DNA of 35,944 bases from positions 48,001 through 83,944 of the forward strand of contig JAHHHH010000023.1 in assembly GCA_019359415.1 (NCBI GenBank). The letters are read 5' to 3'. The stretch's first letter is position 1, and the number at the start of each line of letters is the position of its first letter. Made by a program: the position numbers and the translations under genes. Of this stretch, positions 15,743 through 23,180 are shown piece after piece. This stretch comes from Iphinoe sp. HA4291-MV1 (GTDB taxonomy: Bacteria > Cyanobacteriota > Cyanobacteriia > Cyanobacteriales > Nostocaceae). Below the pieces are notes generated by a model. That model saw nothing but the letters and a program-made list of their open reading frames with translations. It made no database searches and was not told where the DNA came from.

Positions 15743-15901
15743 GGGCAGTATATTTTTTGACAGTTAAGTTTTTGTCATTTTTTCCTCATTTTCTCAATAT
15801 TTTTTACAAATGGCAAGTCAAGAAACTGCCACCCTTGTTCCAAACATAAAGCCGATTGAGGTAGCACTCATCCAGCAGTCGTGTCATCACAAAGGTGAGA
15901 G

Positions 15902-16438
15902 CTACAGTTGGTGCGATCGAGCCTCCAACCGTAGGCAATCTCGATCCGATGTGATTCCATTTGGCAGTACTGTTTGGCATAGACTGACAGAGCGGCTATC
16001 CTGGATATCCTCAGTTCTTGAAGCTTTGACAAGATTTGCACGGCTGAGATTGACATTCCTGAAGTCAGTTCTCACCAGCTTAGATGCTTCCAGATTAGCT
16101 CCTTGCAAATCAGCATCAACTAGCAAGGTACTTTTCAGGGTTGCTCCAGTCAGATCCGCTCCTTGTAGATTTGCCTCACGAAGGTCTGCCCACTCCAAGT
16201 TTGCATATCGGAGATTGGCATTTCTCAGGTTAGCTCTCTGAAGGTCTGTTGAGCGTAGGTCAACTCCTTGTAAGTTTGCTCCAAAGAAATTTACTCCTGA
16301 TAGTTTACAGCCGAAACATCTCCTTGTTTCTTCAAGCTGTTGAATCGTTTGCTGTTGAAGAAAGTCATTACCTTGACTAACTAAGGAGGGAGTAAGGACA
16401 AGTGTCACAGGGATAAGAAGACGTAATAAGGGAATCAT
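15902..16438 (-). CDS. Secreted pentapeptide-repeat protein
   Basis: A 178-residue protein with a hydrophobic N-terminal signal (IPLLRLLIPVTLVLTPSLVS), then about 18 consecutive A(N/D)LxX pentapeptides from residue 47 to 140 (for example ANLRNANLRYANLEWADLRE), forming a right-handed beta helix. A RRCFGCKLSG segment precedes the repeats and a short Cys-containing cap (SLCQTVLPNGITSDRDC) follows. This layout is common in cyanobacterial lumenal or periplasmic proteins of unknown role. It lies 34 bp downstream of secF's stop on the same strand, perhaps at the end of that operon. Confidence 0.88.
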   Translation of the reverse strand: MIPLLRLLIPVTLVLTPSLVSQGNDFLQQQTIQQLEETRRCFGCKLSGVNFFGANLQGVDLRSTDLQRANLRNANLRYANLEWADLREANLQGADLTGATLKSTLLVDADLQGANLEASKLVRTDFRNVNLSRANLVKASRTEDIQDSRSVSLCQTVLPNGITSDRDCLRLEARSHQL

Positions 16439-16474
16439 AATACAAACAAAGGTCTAGGAGTTAGTAGCTAGAAA

Positions 16475-17404
16475 CTAGTGTTGCTGCACTTTTGCACGAC
16501 TACGCCACCAAGCAAGCAGGGGACTGGCAATGAAAATGCTAGAATATGCTCCCATCGCGAAGCCACTGATTAGAGCAATAGAGAAGTTTTTGAGGGTTTC
16601 TCCACCAAAGATGAGCAGGGAGAACAGAGTCAGCATAACGGTGAATACCGTGTTGAGGGAACGAGTGAGGGATTGGCGTACCGACTCATCCACCAGTTCA
16701 TCAATCGGTTGAGCTGGATGCAAGTTAATGTTTTCTCGAATTCGGTCATAAATCACGACTGTATCGGTTACAGAGAAGCCTGCGATCGTCAGTAGGGCAA
16801 CGACAAAAAGACTGTCTACCTCTGTACCAAGCACCAAGCCCAAAACAGAGAAAATGCCTAATGTCATCACAATGTCATGAAACAGAGCAATGATGGCGAA
16901 CACAGCATAGTCAGAGCGAAAGCGCAAACTCAGATAAACACCAATTCCAGCAAAGGCAACGAGCAGCGAGAGCAAGCCAGAGGTGAAAAGCTCTTGTCCA
17001 ACTGTGGGTCCTACAGTATCGATTTGCGTTTTTTGGTCAGCAAGCGCACCAATTTTCTGACTCAGAACTATTTGTAGTTTGTTACGCTGATCAACATTTA
17101 ACGGAAGCGTGCGAATGGAAACTACCTGTTGTTCCTTTCCCAACAGTTGAATGCTACTATCTGCTAAGTCTAATTCGGCTAGCGCACTGCGAACCTGGGC
17201 AAGATTGATTGGTTTAGCACAATTGCCTGGTTGAAAGCAGTCCAACTCGAATTGCAATCGAGTGCCACCGGTAAAATCAAGTCCTGGTCGGAGCGGTGCG
17301 CCGAACTGCTGCCAAGAGATAAACATAGCAATCAACCCAGCGAGAATCAACACAAGAGAAAGACTCCACCAAAGATGTTTTTGTTGAGTGACGCTAAATT
17401 TCAT
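16475..17404 (-). CDS. secF: Protein-export membrane protein SecF
   Basis: SecF works with SecD to use the proton gradient for the late steps of Sec translocation. The 309-residue protein has the first helix, the GLDFTGGTRLQFEL motif, a periplasmic P1-like domain (about 45-125), and five further helices. LRFRSDYAVFAIIALFHDIVMTLGIF and GFSVTDTVVIYDRIREN are unmistakable. SecD is not next to it. Instead its ATG lies only 3 bp after the stop of an unusual kdpA paralogue, so the two are probably translationally linked. Whether this is the organism's only secF cannot be seen from here. Confidence 0.92.
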   Translation of the reverse strand: MKFSVTQQKHLWWSLSLVLILAGLIAMFISWQQFGAPLRPGLDFTGGTRLQFELDCFQPGNCAKPINLAQVRSALAELDLADSSIQLLGKEQQVVSIRTLPLNVDQRNKLQIVLSQKIGALADQKTQIDTVGPTVGQELFTSGLLSLLVAFAGIGVYLSLRFRSDYAVFAIIALFHDIVMTLGIFSVLGLVLGTEVDSLFVVALLTIAGFSVTDTVVIYDRIRENINLHPAQPIDELVDESVRQSLTRSLNTVFTVMLTLFSLLIFGGETLKNFSIALISGFAMGAYSSIFIASPLLAWWRSRAKVQQH

Positions 17405-17407
17405 TTG

Positions 17408-19108
17408 CTACGCTCCTGTGGCAATTTGGAAGGCTTCGGCAATCGGTCCCAGAGCCAGAACGGGAAAAAACGTTAATGCTCCCAGAATCAAAATGATTGC
17501 AGCAGTTACGCCCGTAAACAGTCGGGTATCGGTTTTTAGGGTTACGGTTGAGGCGGGCGCGCTTTGCTTGTGCGACAAGCTATCTGCCAGCAGCAGTAAA
17601 GCAACGATAGGAATAAACCGTCCCATCCACAGAGTAAACGCTGTTGTCAGGTTCCACCATAGGGCTGTTGAGGCAGGTTGGCTGTCCGCCAACCCTTCAA
17701 AACCGGAACCGTTACCCGCTGCTGCTGACGCATACTCATAAATCACCTGCGTGAAACCGTGAAAGCCCGGATTGCCAATGCCTGCAAGCTGCTCGAAAAA
17801 AGCCAGGGCAATGGCACTGGGCAGCAAAATCAGTATTGAGTGGATGAGGATAATGACGCTTACTAGAGTAATTTCCCTTTGCTCGATTTTCCTTCCCAAA
17901 AACTCTGGTGTTCGTCCCACAATTAAGCCAGTCAGGAACACTGTCAGAAACAGGTATACTAGCAGCGAAGCCGCTCCAGTGCCCATCCCTCCCCAGATAA
18001 CTTGCAGAAATATGTTGAGCAGGGCACAAAATCCACCAGGCGGCATCAGCGAGTCGAACATTCCGTTGGCAGAACCTGTCATAGTTGCTGTTGTGGTGAT
18101 AGCGAATAGCGCAGTTTGCGCCCATCCCAACCGGACTTCTTTGCCCTCCAGATTTGGCTGATCGTTGCCCAGCAAGGCATTCACGGCGGGATTGCCTTGA
18201 TACTCACCTACAGCAGTCACGCCAATTGAGACTACAAAAATGGCGAACACCATCCAGAACAGCAGGCGAGTCTGTTTCAGGTTGTTCATGAAGATACCGT
18301 AGGTGTGGAGCAACGCTGTTGGAATCAGCAGCATAGCCACCACTTGCAGCAAATTCGTGCCACCATTGGGATTCTCAAAGGGGTGAGCAGAGTTACCTCC
18401 AAAGAAGGCTCCACCGTTCTCACCCAGCATTTTGATACTTTCAAAGTGAGCAACGGGTCCACGGGCGATCGCCTGGGATGCTCCTTCCAAAGTGGTCACT
18501 GTTACCGGACCTGCCAGAGTTTCGGGTATGCCAGCCAGCATCAACAGCAGCGCACCAATAACGGCAAAAGGTAGCAGTACTCGCGTGATGGAGCGAGTGA
18601 GATCCACATAAAAATTACCCAATGGTCTACCTGTTAGCCCCCGAATAAAGGCAATTCCCACCGCTAATCCTGTAGCAGGCGCAACAAACATCAGGAAGCC
18701 CAACGCTGCAATTTGGCTCAAGTACGACATCGTGGTTTCTGGCAGGTAGTGCTGCAAATCGGCAGCGACCAGAAAAGAAATGGTGGTGTGCAATGCTGTG
18801 TCCCAAGTGGGCATCCCTACAAGAGTGGGATTCAGGGGCAACCATCCTTGAAACATCAGCAGTAAAAAGACCAAAATTGCCATTACTGTATTGCTGACTA
18901 GCACGGCTATTACATACTCCTGACCCGTCATGTTTTCTTTGGGTTCAATACCACCAAGCAGGTAGATTAACCGCTCTAGGGGCGTCATAACCGGATCGAG
19001 GAAGGTTTTCTTTGCCATGAAGACTTCAGCCAAATAGCTTCCTAAAATAGGAGTCAGCTTTACCACAAGCAGTAGCGTGAGAGCAATTTGAAAAAATCCT
19101 TGTAACAT
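17408..19108 (-). CDS. kdpA: KdpA paralogue with altered selectivity-filter loops, no adjacent kdpB
   Basis: A 566-residue membrane protein clearly homologous to KdpA, the K+ channel-like subunit of the Kdp pump, and to the other kdpA here (28122-29867). All four pore loops differ. Loop 1: [10 protein letters not shown] becomes [10 protein letters not shown] (114-123). Loop 2: ENGGGFFAI becomes ENGGAFFGG (A234). Loop 3: [11 protein letters not shown] becomes [11 protein letters not shown] (about 342-352). Loop 4: NNGSGF becomes GNGSGF (G465). The scaffold between loops ([37 protein letters not shown]) is intact, so the gene is not decaying. It lacks kdpB/C neighbours and is followed at 3 bp by secF. 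It may be a pump subunit with different affinity, a channel, or a non-transporting regulator. Confidence 0.88.
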   Translation of the reverse strand: MLQGFFQIALTLLLVVKLTPILGSYLAEVFMAKKTFLDPVMTPLERLIYLLGGIEPKENMTGQEYVIAVLVSNTVMAILVFLLLMFQGWLPLNPTLVGMPTWDTALHTTISFLVAADLQHYLPETTMSYLSQIAALGFLMFVAPATGLAVGIAFIRGLTGRPLGNFYVDLTRSITRVLLPFAVIGALLLMLAGIPETLAGPVTVTTLEGASQAIARGPVAHFESIKMLGENGGAFFGGNSAHPFENPNGGTNLLQVVAMLLIPTALLHTYGIFMNNLKQTRLLFWMVFAIFVVSIGVTAVGEYQGNPAVNALLGNDQPNLEGKEVRLGWAQTALFAITTTATMTGSANGMFDSLMPPGGFCALLNIFLQVIWGGMGTGAASLLVYLFLTVFLTGLIVGRTPEFLGRKIEQREITLVSVIILIHSILILLPSAIALAFFEQLAGIGNPGFHGFTQVIYEYASAAAGNGSGFEGLADSQPASTALWWNLTTAFTLWMGRFIPIVALLLLADSLSHKQSAPASTVTLKTDTRLFTGVTAAIILILGALTFFPVLALGPIAEAFQIATGA

Positions 19109-19159
19109 AAATCAGAAAAACATTTAATGATATTGAGTGTGATTGCTCTTCACCAATTC

Positions 19160-19600
19160 TTACTTTGCTCCAGGAAGAGACGAACCTCCTTGCTCACCTG
19201 TAGCAGGTTCGGTAATGCTACTGTTGGACGAATAGTCAGAGCAATTGAGCGCGTGTTTGGTTAAAACAATAGAAGGGTGTACTGCACAATTAAGATAATG
19301 GTTGTCTTTAAAATCTTTAAAATATCGACAGTTCCAACAAGGAACTTGCTTGACACGCTTGATAGTTACTTTGCTACTTTGTAGAAATTTCCGGACATTT
19401 GATAGAAAAAGAAAGACGGTAATTGCCCAAAGAATGATTAAGCAAATAGGAGCAACCAAATGTTGTACATCGGGTATAAGTTCGACTTGCGATTTTGTGA
19501 TATTGTCTGTTGCCTTAACAACTTTAGCTTCTATCAAGATTGTCTGATGAAAACTATTTTCTGTTAATACATAAAGTCGGAAAAACTCCGAGATATACAT
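19160..19600 (-). CDS. Single-helix membrane protein with CxxC...C...C motif
   Basis: A 146-residue protein with one strong membrane helix at about 50-70 (APICLIILWAITVFLFLS) and a basic linker. It then has a Cys cluster, VPCWNCRYFKD, YLNCAVHPSIVLTKHALNCSDY, suggesting a small metal or redox site on one side of the membrane. Similar Cys-x-x-Cys...CAVHP...LNCSDY domains occur in many cyanobacterial small proteins of unknown function. It lies 51 bp upstream of the kdpA paralogue on the same strand and probably shares its transcript, which makes it a candidate partner. Confidence 0.7.
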   Translation of the reverse strand: MYISEFFRLYVLTENSFHQTILIEAKVVKATDNITKSQVELIPDVQHLVAPICLIILWAITVFLFLSNVRKFLQSSKVTIKRVKQVPCWNCRYFKDFKDNHYLNCAVHPSIVLTKHALNCSDYSSNSSITEPATGEQGGSSLPGAK

Positions 19601-19903
19601 ATTAATAACCTCTTAGTTATAAGAGTTGCCTATCCTCTCGCCCTCAAAACCTTTCGGTTAAATGGGAAAGGGAAAAGGGGAAAGGTAAGAATTCATCCTT
19701 TACCCCAAAACCAGTTCCCAAACACTAAAGGAGATTAGTAGTGTTTAGACGAAAAGTATTGCCTCCGTTCTCTAATCCACAAAGGGAAGTTACTCTTCCC
19801 CTTATGGAAAACCTGGTTAAAGTTGATCAATCTTATTTATTTAGATAAGACAGATAAATTAGTAGTTAACCACGTGCCGGCAAGTGATCTCCTTGACACG
19901 TGG
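19601..19903. other. Intergenic gap with three hairpins
   Basis: No gene is seen. It holds an imperfect GGGGAAAGG/CCTTTACCCC hairpin near 19678-19707, AAACACTA (19720-19727) with TAGTGTTT (19739-19746), and a perfect 10-bp pair, TAACCACGTG (19867-19876) and CACGTGGTTA (19897-19906), whose right arm includes the stop codon of the 19904-20425 gene. On the minus strand these lie between that gene and the Cys-motif/kdpA/secF group and may lower read-through. No long T-run follows, so a classical terminator is not certain. Confidence 0.5.
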
Positions 19904-20425
19904 TTAGCCAACTAGTGAAGACCTGCCTGCTAGCTTGAGCGGTTTCCATTCCAAAGATTGGAGCAGATTTGCCATTGAAAATGAACTGGAGGGGAAGGTT
20001 TGCTGCGGCTTTTCCTCACTTGCGTTTTGATTGCTATCTGCCTCAGTATCGGTGCCGCTACTCCAAGGAGAGGTGATCACCTCAATCTTATGAACCTGTA
20101 GTAGTCCGCAATACTTGAGGACAACACAATCACGAACACTAACCTCCGGCTTCATTTGCGGAATCAACAGAGTAGAAACTCCTGCAGCTAACCAAGCTGA
20201 CTGCAATAGAGGTGAACCTTCAACAACAACAATCGATTCAGCTGGGATGGTGTGGCAGGGTTTAAGCAATTGCCCACCGAGATACAAAGTTTCTGTAAAA
20301 GAGATGAGATTGCCTGTACGGTGAATGTTGCTGATTTCACCTTTAAATCGGGTTGTGATTGGAGCACCTAATTGTTTAATCATCTCAGGGTCAGGTGCAT
20401 GAGGCGAGAAAAAATAGATATCCAT
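19904..20425 (-). CDS. Unrecognised 173-residue protein, partner of RCK_C-like gene
   Basis: I do not recognise this family. The first 120 residues look like a compact alpha/beta domain (APITTRFKGEISNIHRTGNL, IPAESIVVVEGSPLLQSAWL, VSVRDCVVLKYCGLLQVHKI). From about 120 the chain is Ser/Thr/Asn/Glu-rich and probably flexible, ending in a basic tail. No membrane helix is seen. Its ATG is 2 bp after the stop of the RCK_C-like gene upstream, so the two are translated together. Its position between kdpD and the kdpA paralogue suggests a role in potassium physiology, but this is only context. Confidence 0.6.
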   Translation of the reverse strand: MDIYFFSPHAPDPEMIKQLGAPITTRFKGEISNIHRTGNLISFTETLYLGGQLLKPCHTIPAESIVVVEGSPLLQSAWLAAGVSTLLIPQMKPEVSVRDCVVLKYCGLLQVHKIEVITSPWSSGTDTEADSNQNASEEKPQQTFPSSSFSMANLLQSLEWKPLKLAGRSSLVG

Positions 20426-20427
20426 GT

Positions 20428-20793
20428 CTAATGATGTATGGAAGAGAGATTTGTTTGCGTGCTTGAGTCGATGGAATGAAAAGCTTTATTTGGGAATGGT
20501 CGAGCTTCAAGCAAGCAATTGTTGAGCGAATAGTAAACAGAGTGGGTTTTCTTGAGAATGACTTTGAGAGCGGGAGCTATCATTGGATTGATTGCTATTG
20601 CCAGGATGTAGTCAAAAGCATAAATAGTAGGATTATCTTCTACTGAAATGACCTGGTTCTCTCTTAAAATTCCTAAGACTGCGCATTTTTCAGGTAACTG
20701 AATTTCAGCCAAATAAATACCACAGTGAATACTATTTGGTTGAATCAAAACCCCAAATAGACTTGGATCAACACACTCAAGAGTTTCAAACAC
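20428..20793 (-). CDS. RCK_C (TrkA-C)-like domain protein
   Basis: A 121-residue soluble protein. Residues about 27-75 (IYLAEIQLPEKCAVLGILRE, then NQVISVEDNPTIYAFDYILAI) follow the RCK_C pattern: E-hydrophobic, LP, hydrophobic GI.R.n.vi, then ...Y..D.ila. RCK_C domains bind regulatory ligands (c-di-AMP in some families) and gate K+ channels and transporters such as Ktr/Trk. No RCK_N NAD-binding half is present, so the protein is a stand-alone C domain. It lies upstream of the unknown partner and of the kdpA paralogue. The assignment rests on pattern only. Confidence 0.55.
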   Translation of the reverse strand: MFETLECVDPSLFGVLIQPNSIHCGIYLAEIQLPEKCAVLGILRENQVISVEDNPTIYAFDYILAIAINPMIAPALKVILKKTHSVYYSLNNCLLEARPFPNKAFHSIDSSTQTNLSSIHH

Positions 20794-21424
20794 AAAATAG
20801 TATTTCCTTAAGCTCTGATACTATTGTGTAATATTTTTTGAAAAATTTTATGACCTTCCAGATATATTTTGACATTGTTTAAACTACCGTATATGAAATA
20901 ATATCTATGTTTATCTCTGAACTAAACATCTATATTTACAGATATAGTTCAAATCTATCAACTAGCTAAACACTACTATGAAAAATATGAAAAATAGATA
21001 TAAGTTTTTAACAAATGAAACTTCTCCTTTGTCAAAATTTTTACGTTAGAATATGGAATATATATAACAGTCCTAAATAATTCGTGAAAAAACAAGAACC
21101 CCAACAACTCTTACGAAGTCGAGGTTCTGAATAGGAGTTAATTTATACGCTGAGTCCTTCTCCTATCCCAGAGGCTGCTTCATGTGGACACGCTACGCGC
21201 AGGCTACGCTAACACGAATGAGATAGGATTGCTATATATGCTTATACTATTTGGCGCAAAACGGTTGATACTTTCTGTACAAAGCAACAGCAAAGACTAG
21301 AACAGTTGTAAGCAAGATAACCAGAACTGTCAAATAATGCAATCAACAAGCTGGTTTTCAGCAGGTCAATTAGATTGATATAGATTAGAGACTAATGCGA
21401 GAAACCGATAGAGCTTTTTACTGG
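20794..21424. other. Promoter region of the RCK_C-like gene plus MITE
   Basis: The part from 20794 to 21060 is AT-rich, with small inverted repeats: ATGTTTA/TAAACAT around 20908-20928 and CTATAT/ATATAG at 20930-20947. It probably carries the promoter of the minus-strand gene at 20793. A MITE-like element occupies 21063-21236. From 21237 to 21424 lies the 3' side of kdpD, where I see no terminator with a T-run and no gene. Confidence 0.45.
21063..21236. mobile_element. MITE-like element, TATAGCARTCCTA inverted ends, copy 2
   Basis: TATAACAGTCCTA at 21063-21075 and the complement of TATAGCAATCCTA at 21224-21236 bound a 174-bp segment. The ends and the adjacent CTAAATAATT are the same as in the element at 2291-2445. 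The interior contains nested GC-rich repeat (CACGCTACGCGCAGGCTACG). No coding potential. Confidence 0.65.
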
Positions 21425-22597
21425 TTATTTTTCGATTGAGATGATATGAAGATCAATTTGGGTAAGTTCACTCACCAATTGGTGAATAAGAGACCCGCGT
21501 AGAAAAATCTGCCATTTTGAGCGGCGAGTTTGACCTAATACCACCTGAGTAATCCGGTAAGACCTTGCAACGTTAGCAATTTCTTCTGCTACATTACAAC
21601 CAGATACTTGCAAGAATTCACCCTTAAACTCTTGGCAAAGTCGCTTACACCTTTCAACGTCTAGTGCTTCTACTTTTGTAAGGAAGTGGTCAGGGTTGTT
21701 AACAAACAAAACATAGAGCGGTGCATTCATGTAATCAGCAAGTATTGATCCCCGTTGAATCAGCCCCATAAAGTTTGGCTCACAAGAAAGACAAACCAGT
21801 ATTCGTTCGTGAACACAGCAGACATTTTCGGTTACAGCTTTACCGTTGCAGTTGAATCGGCTTGCTTGTTGGATTTCTTTCTTTTCTATGTTGTCTGCTA
21901 CTTGCCTCAGTGCTAGTTCCCGCAGAGCAACCAGGTTAGGGCGAGTAAAGAAATTTTGCAGGGATTTCTCTATTCTTTTTGTTGGATAAATTTTCCCCTC
22001 TAACAATCGTTCTTCCAGTGTTTCTGGCGTGACATCCACAACTACCACTTGGTCTGCCACTTCCAATAAACTATCTGGAATACACTCCTGCACAACAATA
22101 CCTGTCATCTGGGTGACTTGATTGCAGAGACTCTCCAAGTGTTGTATATTGACAGTAGAGTAAACATCAATGCCTGCCGCCAAAATTGCTTCTACATCCT
22201 GGTAGCGTCTGGTTCGCTCCGCTCCTGGAACGTTGGTATGCGCCAGTTCATCCACCAAAACAAGTTGAGGTTGGCGCTGGAGGATAGCATTAGTATCCAT
22301 CTCGGTAAATATCAATCCACGCTGTTCTATGGTTTTTCTTGGAATAACCTCCAAGCCAATGGCTTTGGCTGCTGTTTCTGGGCGATCATAGGTTTCCAGC
22401 CATCCAATAACGACATCAATACCATCTCGTTTTAGTCGGCTGGCTTCATCCAGCATTCTGTAGGTTTTGCCTACACCAGGAGCCATGCCTATGAAAATCT
22501 TATGCTTACCGCGACGAGCAGGACGTGAGTAGGTACTGTTAGAACAAACAGTATAAGAAGTATACATTATTTGCGCATCAACGTTGCTACTTATCAT
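21425..22597 (-). CDS. kdpD: Short KdpD: N-terminal sensor/ATP-binding domain without kinase
   Basis: A 390-residue protein equal to the cytoplasmic N-terminal part of KdpD. Walker A is GMAPGVGKT (37-45), in the family signature RRGKHKIFIGMAPGVGKTYRML. Walker B is LVLVDELAHTN (about 112-122). A USP-like domain follows from about 250 to the end (ILVCLSCEPN, QVVLGQTRRSKWQIFLRGSL). The four helices and the histidine kinase of E. coli-type KdpD are absent, and the chain ends naturally after HIISIEK. Such truncated KdpD is characteristic of cyanobacteria. It is last in the kdp gene series, behind a protein kinase and a small membrane protein. It must pass any signal to another protein. Confidence 0.93.
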   Translation of the reverse strand: MISSNVDAQIMYTSYTVCSNSTYSRPARRGKHKIFIGMAPGVGKTYRMLDEASRLKRDGIDVVIGWLETYDRPETAAKAIGLEVIPRKTIEQRGLIFTEMDTNAILQRQPQLVLVDELAHTNVPGAERTRRYQDVEAILAAGIDVYSTVNIQHLESLCNQVTQMTGIVVQECIPDSLLEVADQVVVVDVTPETLEERLLEGKIYPTKRIEKSLQNFFTRPNLVALRELALRQVADNIEKKEIQQASRFNCNGKAVTENVCCVHERILVCLSCEPNFMGLIQRGSILADYMNAPLYVLFVNNPDHFLTKVEALDVERCKRLCQEFKGEFLQVSGCNVAEEIANVARSYRITQVVLGQTRRSKWQIFLRGSLIHQLVSELTQIDLHIISIEK

Positions 22598-22652
22598 CTT
22601 ACTTCCGTTCTATACTCAAAAGTTAAAGAAAAATTAATAATTTCTTTTGAGG

Positions 22653-23177
22653 TTAAGGCTTCATTTTCCATATTTTTTCTAAGGTTTCAATCTGCTGTTT
22701 TCTTTGAGACTTAATCTTCTCATCAATCTCAGGCGTTATCTTCTCTATTCTGTTTAAAGTTTCAACTTCTTTAAAGATTTCAGCTTGTCGCTTAGCACGT
22801 AGTTTTTTATATCTAAAGTATTGAAGAAAACATCCTAAGAGAAAGCCGATAAACACGAAAGTCAGGAAAAATCCTATAAAAAAGCTTGTGCTATGGTCAG
22901 TTTGCCCGGTCAACTTTGGTTGATTAGAGTGAGTCGTCTGGGAAATACTTGCAACATCAAGAGATTGCATACTAACAGTGGAAAGCTTGCGCACTATTTG
23001 CACAGCAACGTTGACAGAAGTCATCTCACTTCTGACTTTTCCCGTTATCTCTTTGATGGAGCCATCGCTTACTATACCCTTAGCACAAAGCCCTATTCTC
23101 TCGTGATTTATTGTCATTAAACTTAAGTTGTTGAGAATAAAAGATATTTTGAAACCCTTGCTATTTCGTTGTTTCAC
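22653..23177 (-). CDS. Small membrane protein between the kinase and kdpD, unrecognised
   Basis: As called (174 residues) it has one strong membrane helix at about 98-118 (FFIGFFLTFVFIGFLLGCFL), then a highly charged Lys/Glu/Arg-rich cytoplasmic helix to the C-terminus. The ATG at 23177 is 3 bp after the kinase stop. However, an internal ATG at 23024 (M52) has GAAGTGAG upstream, and this site with the following 50 bases resembles the start of kdpD at 22597. The real protein may therefore be 123 residues. I know no family for it. Its place suggests a membrane partner of the kinase or of short KdpD. Confidence 0.55.
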   Translation of the reverse strand: MKQRNSKGFKISFILNNLSLMTINHERIGLCAKGIVSDGSIKEITGKVRSEMTSVNVAVQIVRKLSTVSMQSLDVASISQTTHSNQPKLTGQTDHSTSFFIGFFLTFVFIGFLLGCFLQYFRYKKLRAKRQAEIFKEVETLNRIEKITPEIDEKIKSQRKQQIETLEKIWKMKP

Positions 23178-23180
23178 GAC

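Noticed and set aside
15810..16241. 143-residue plus-strand frame opposite the pentapeptide-repeat gene
   Set aside because: Its Arg/Ser/Leu periodicity is the antisense image of the A(N/D)LxX repeats on the minus strand.
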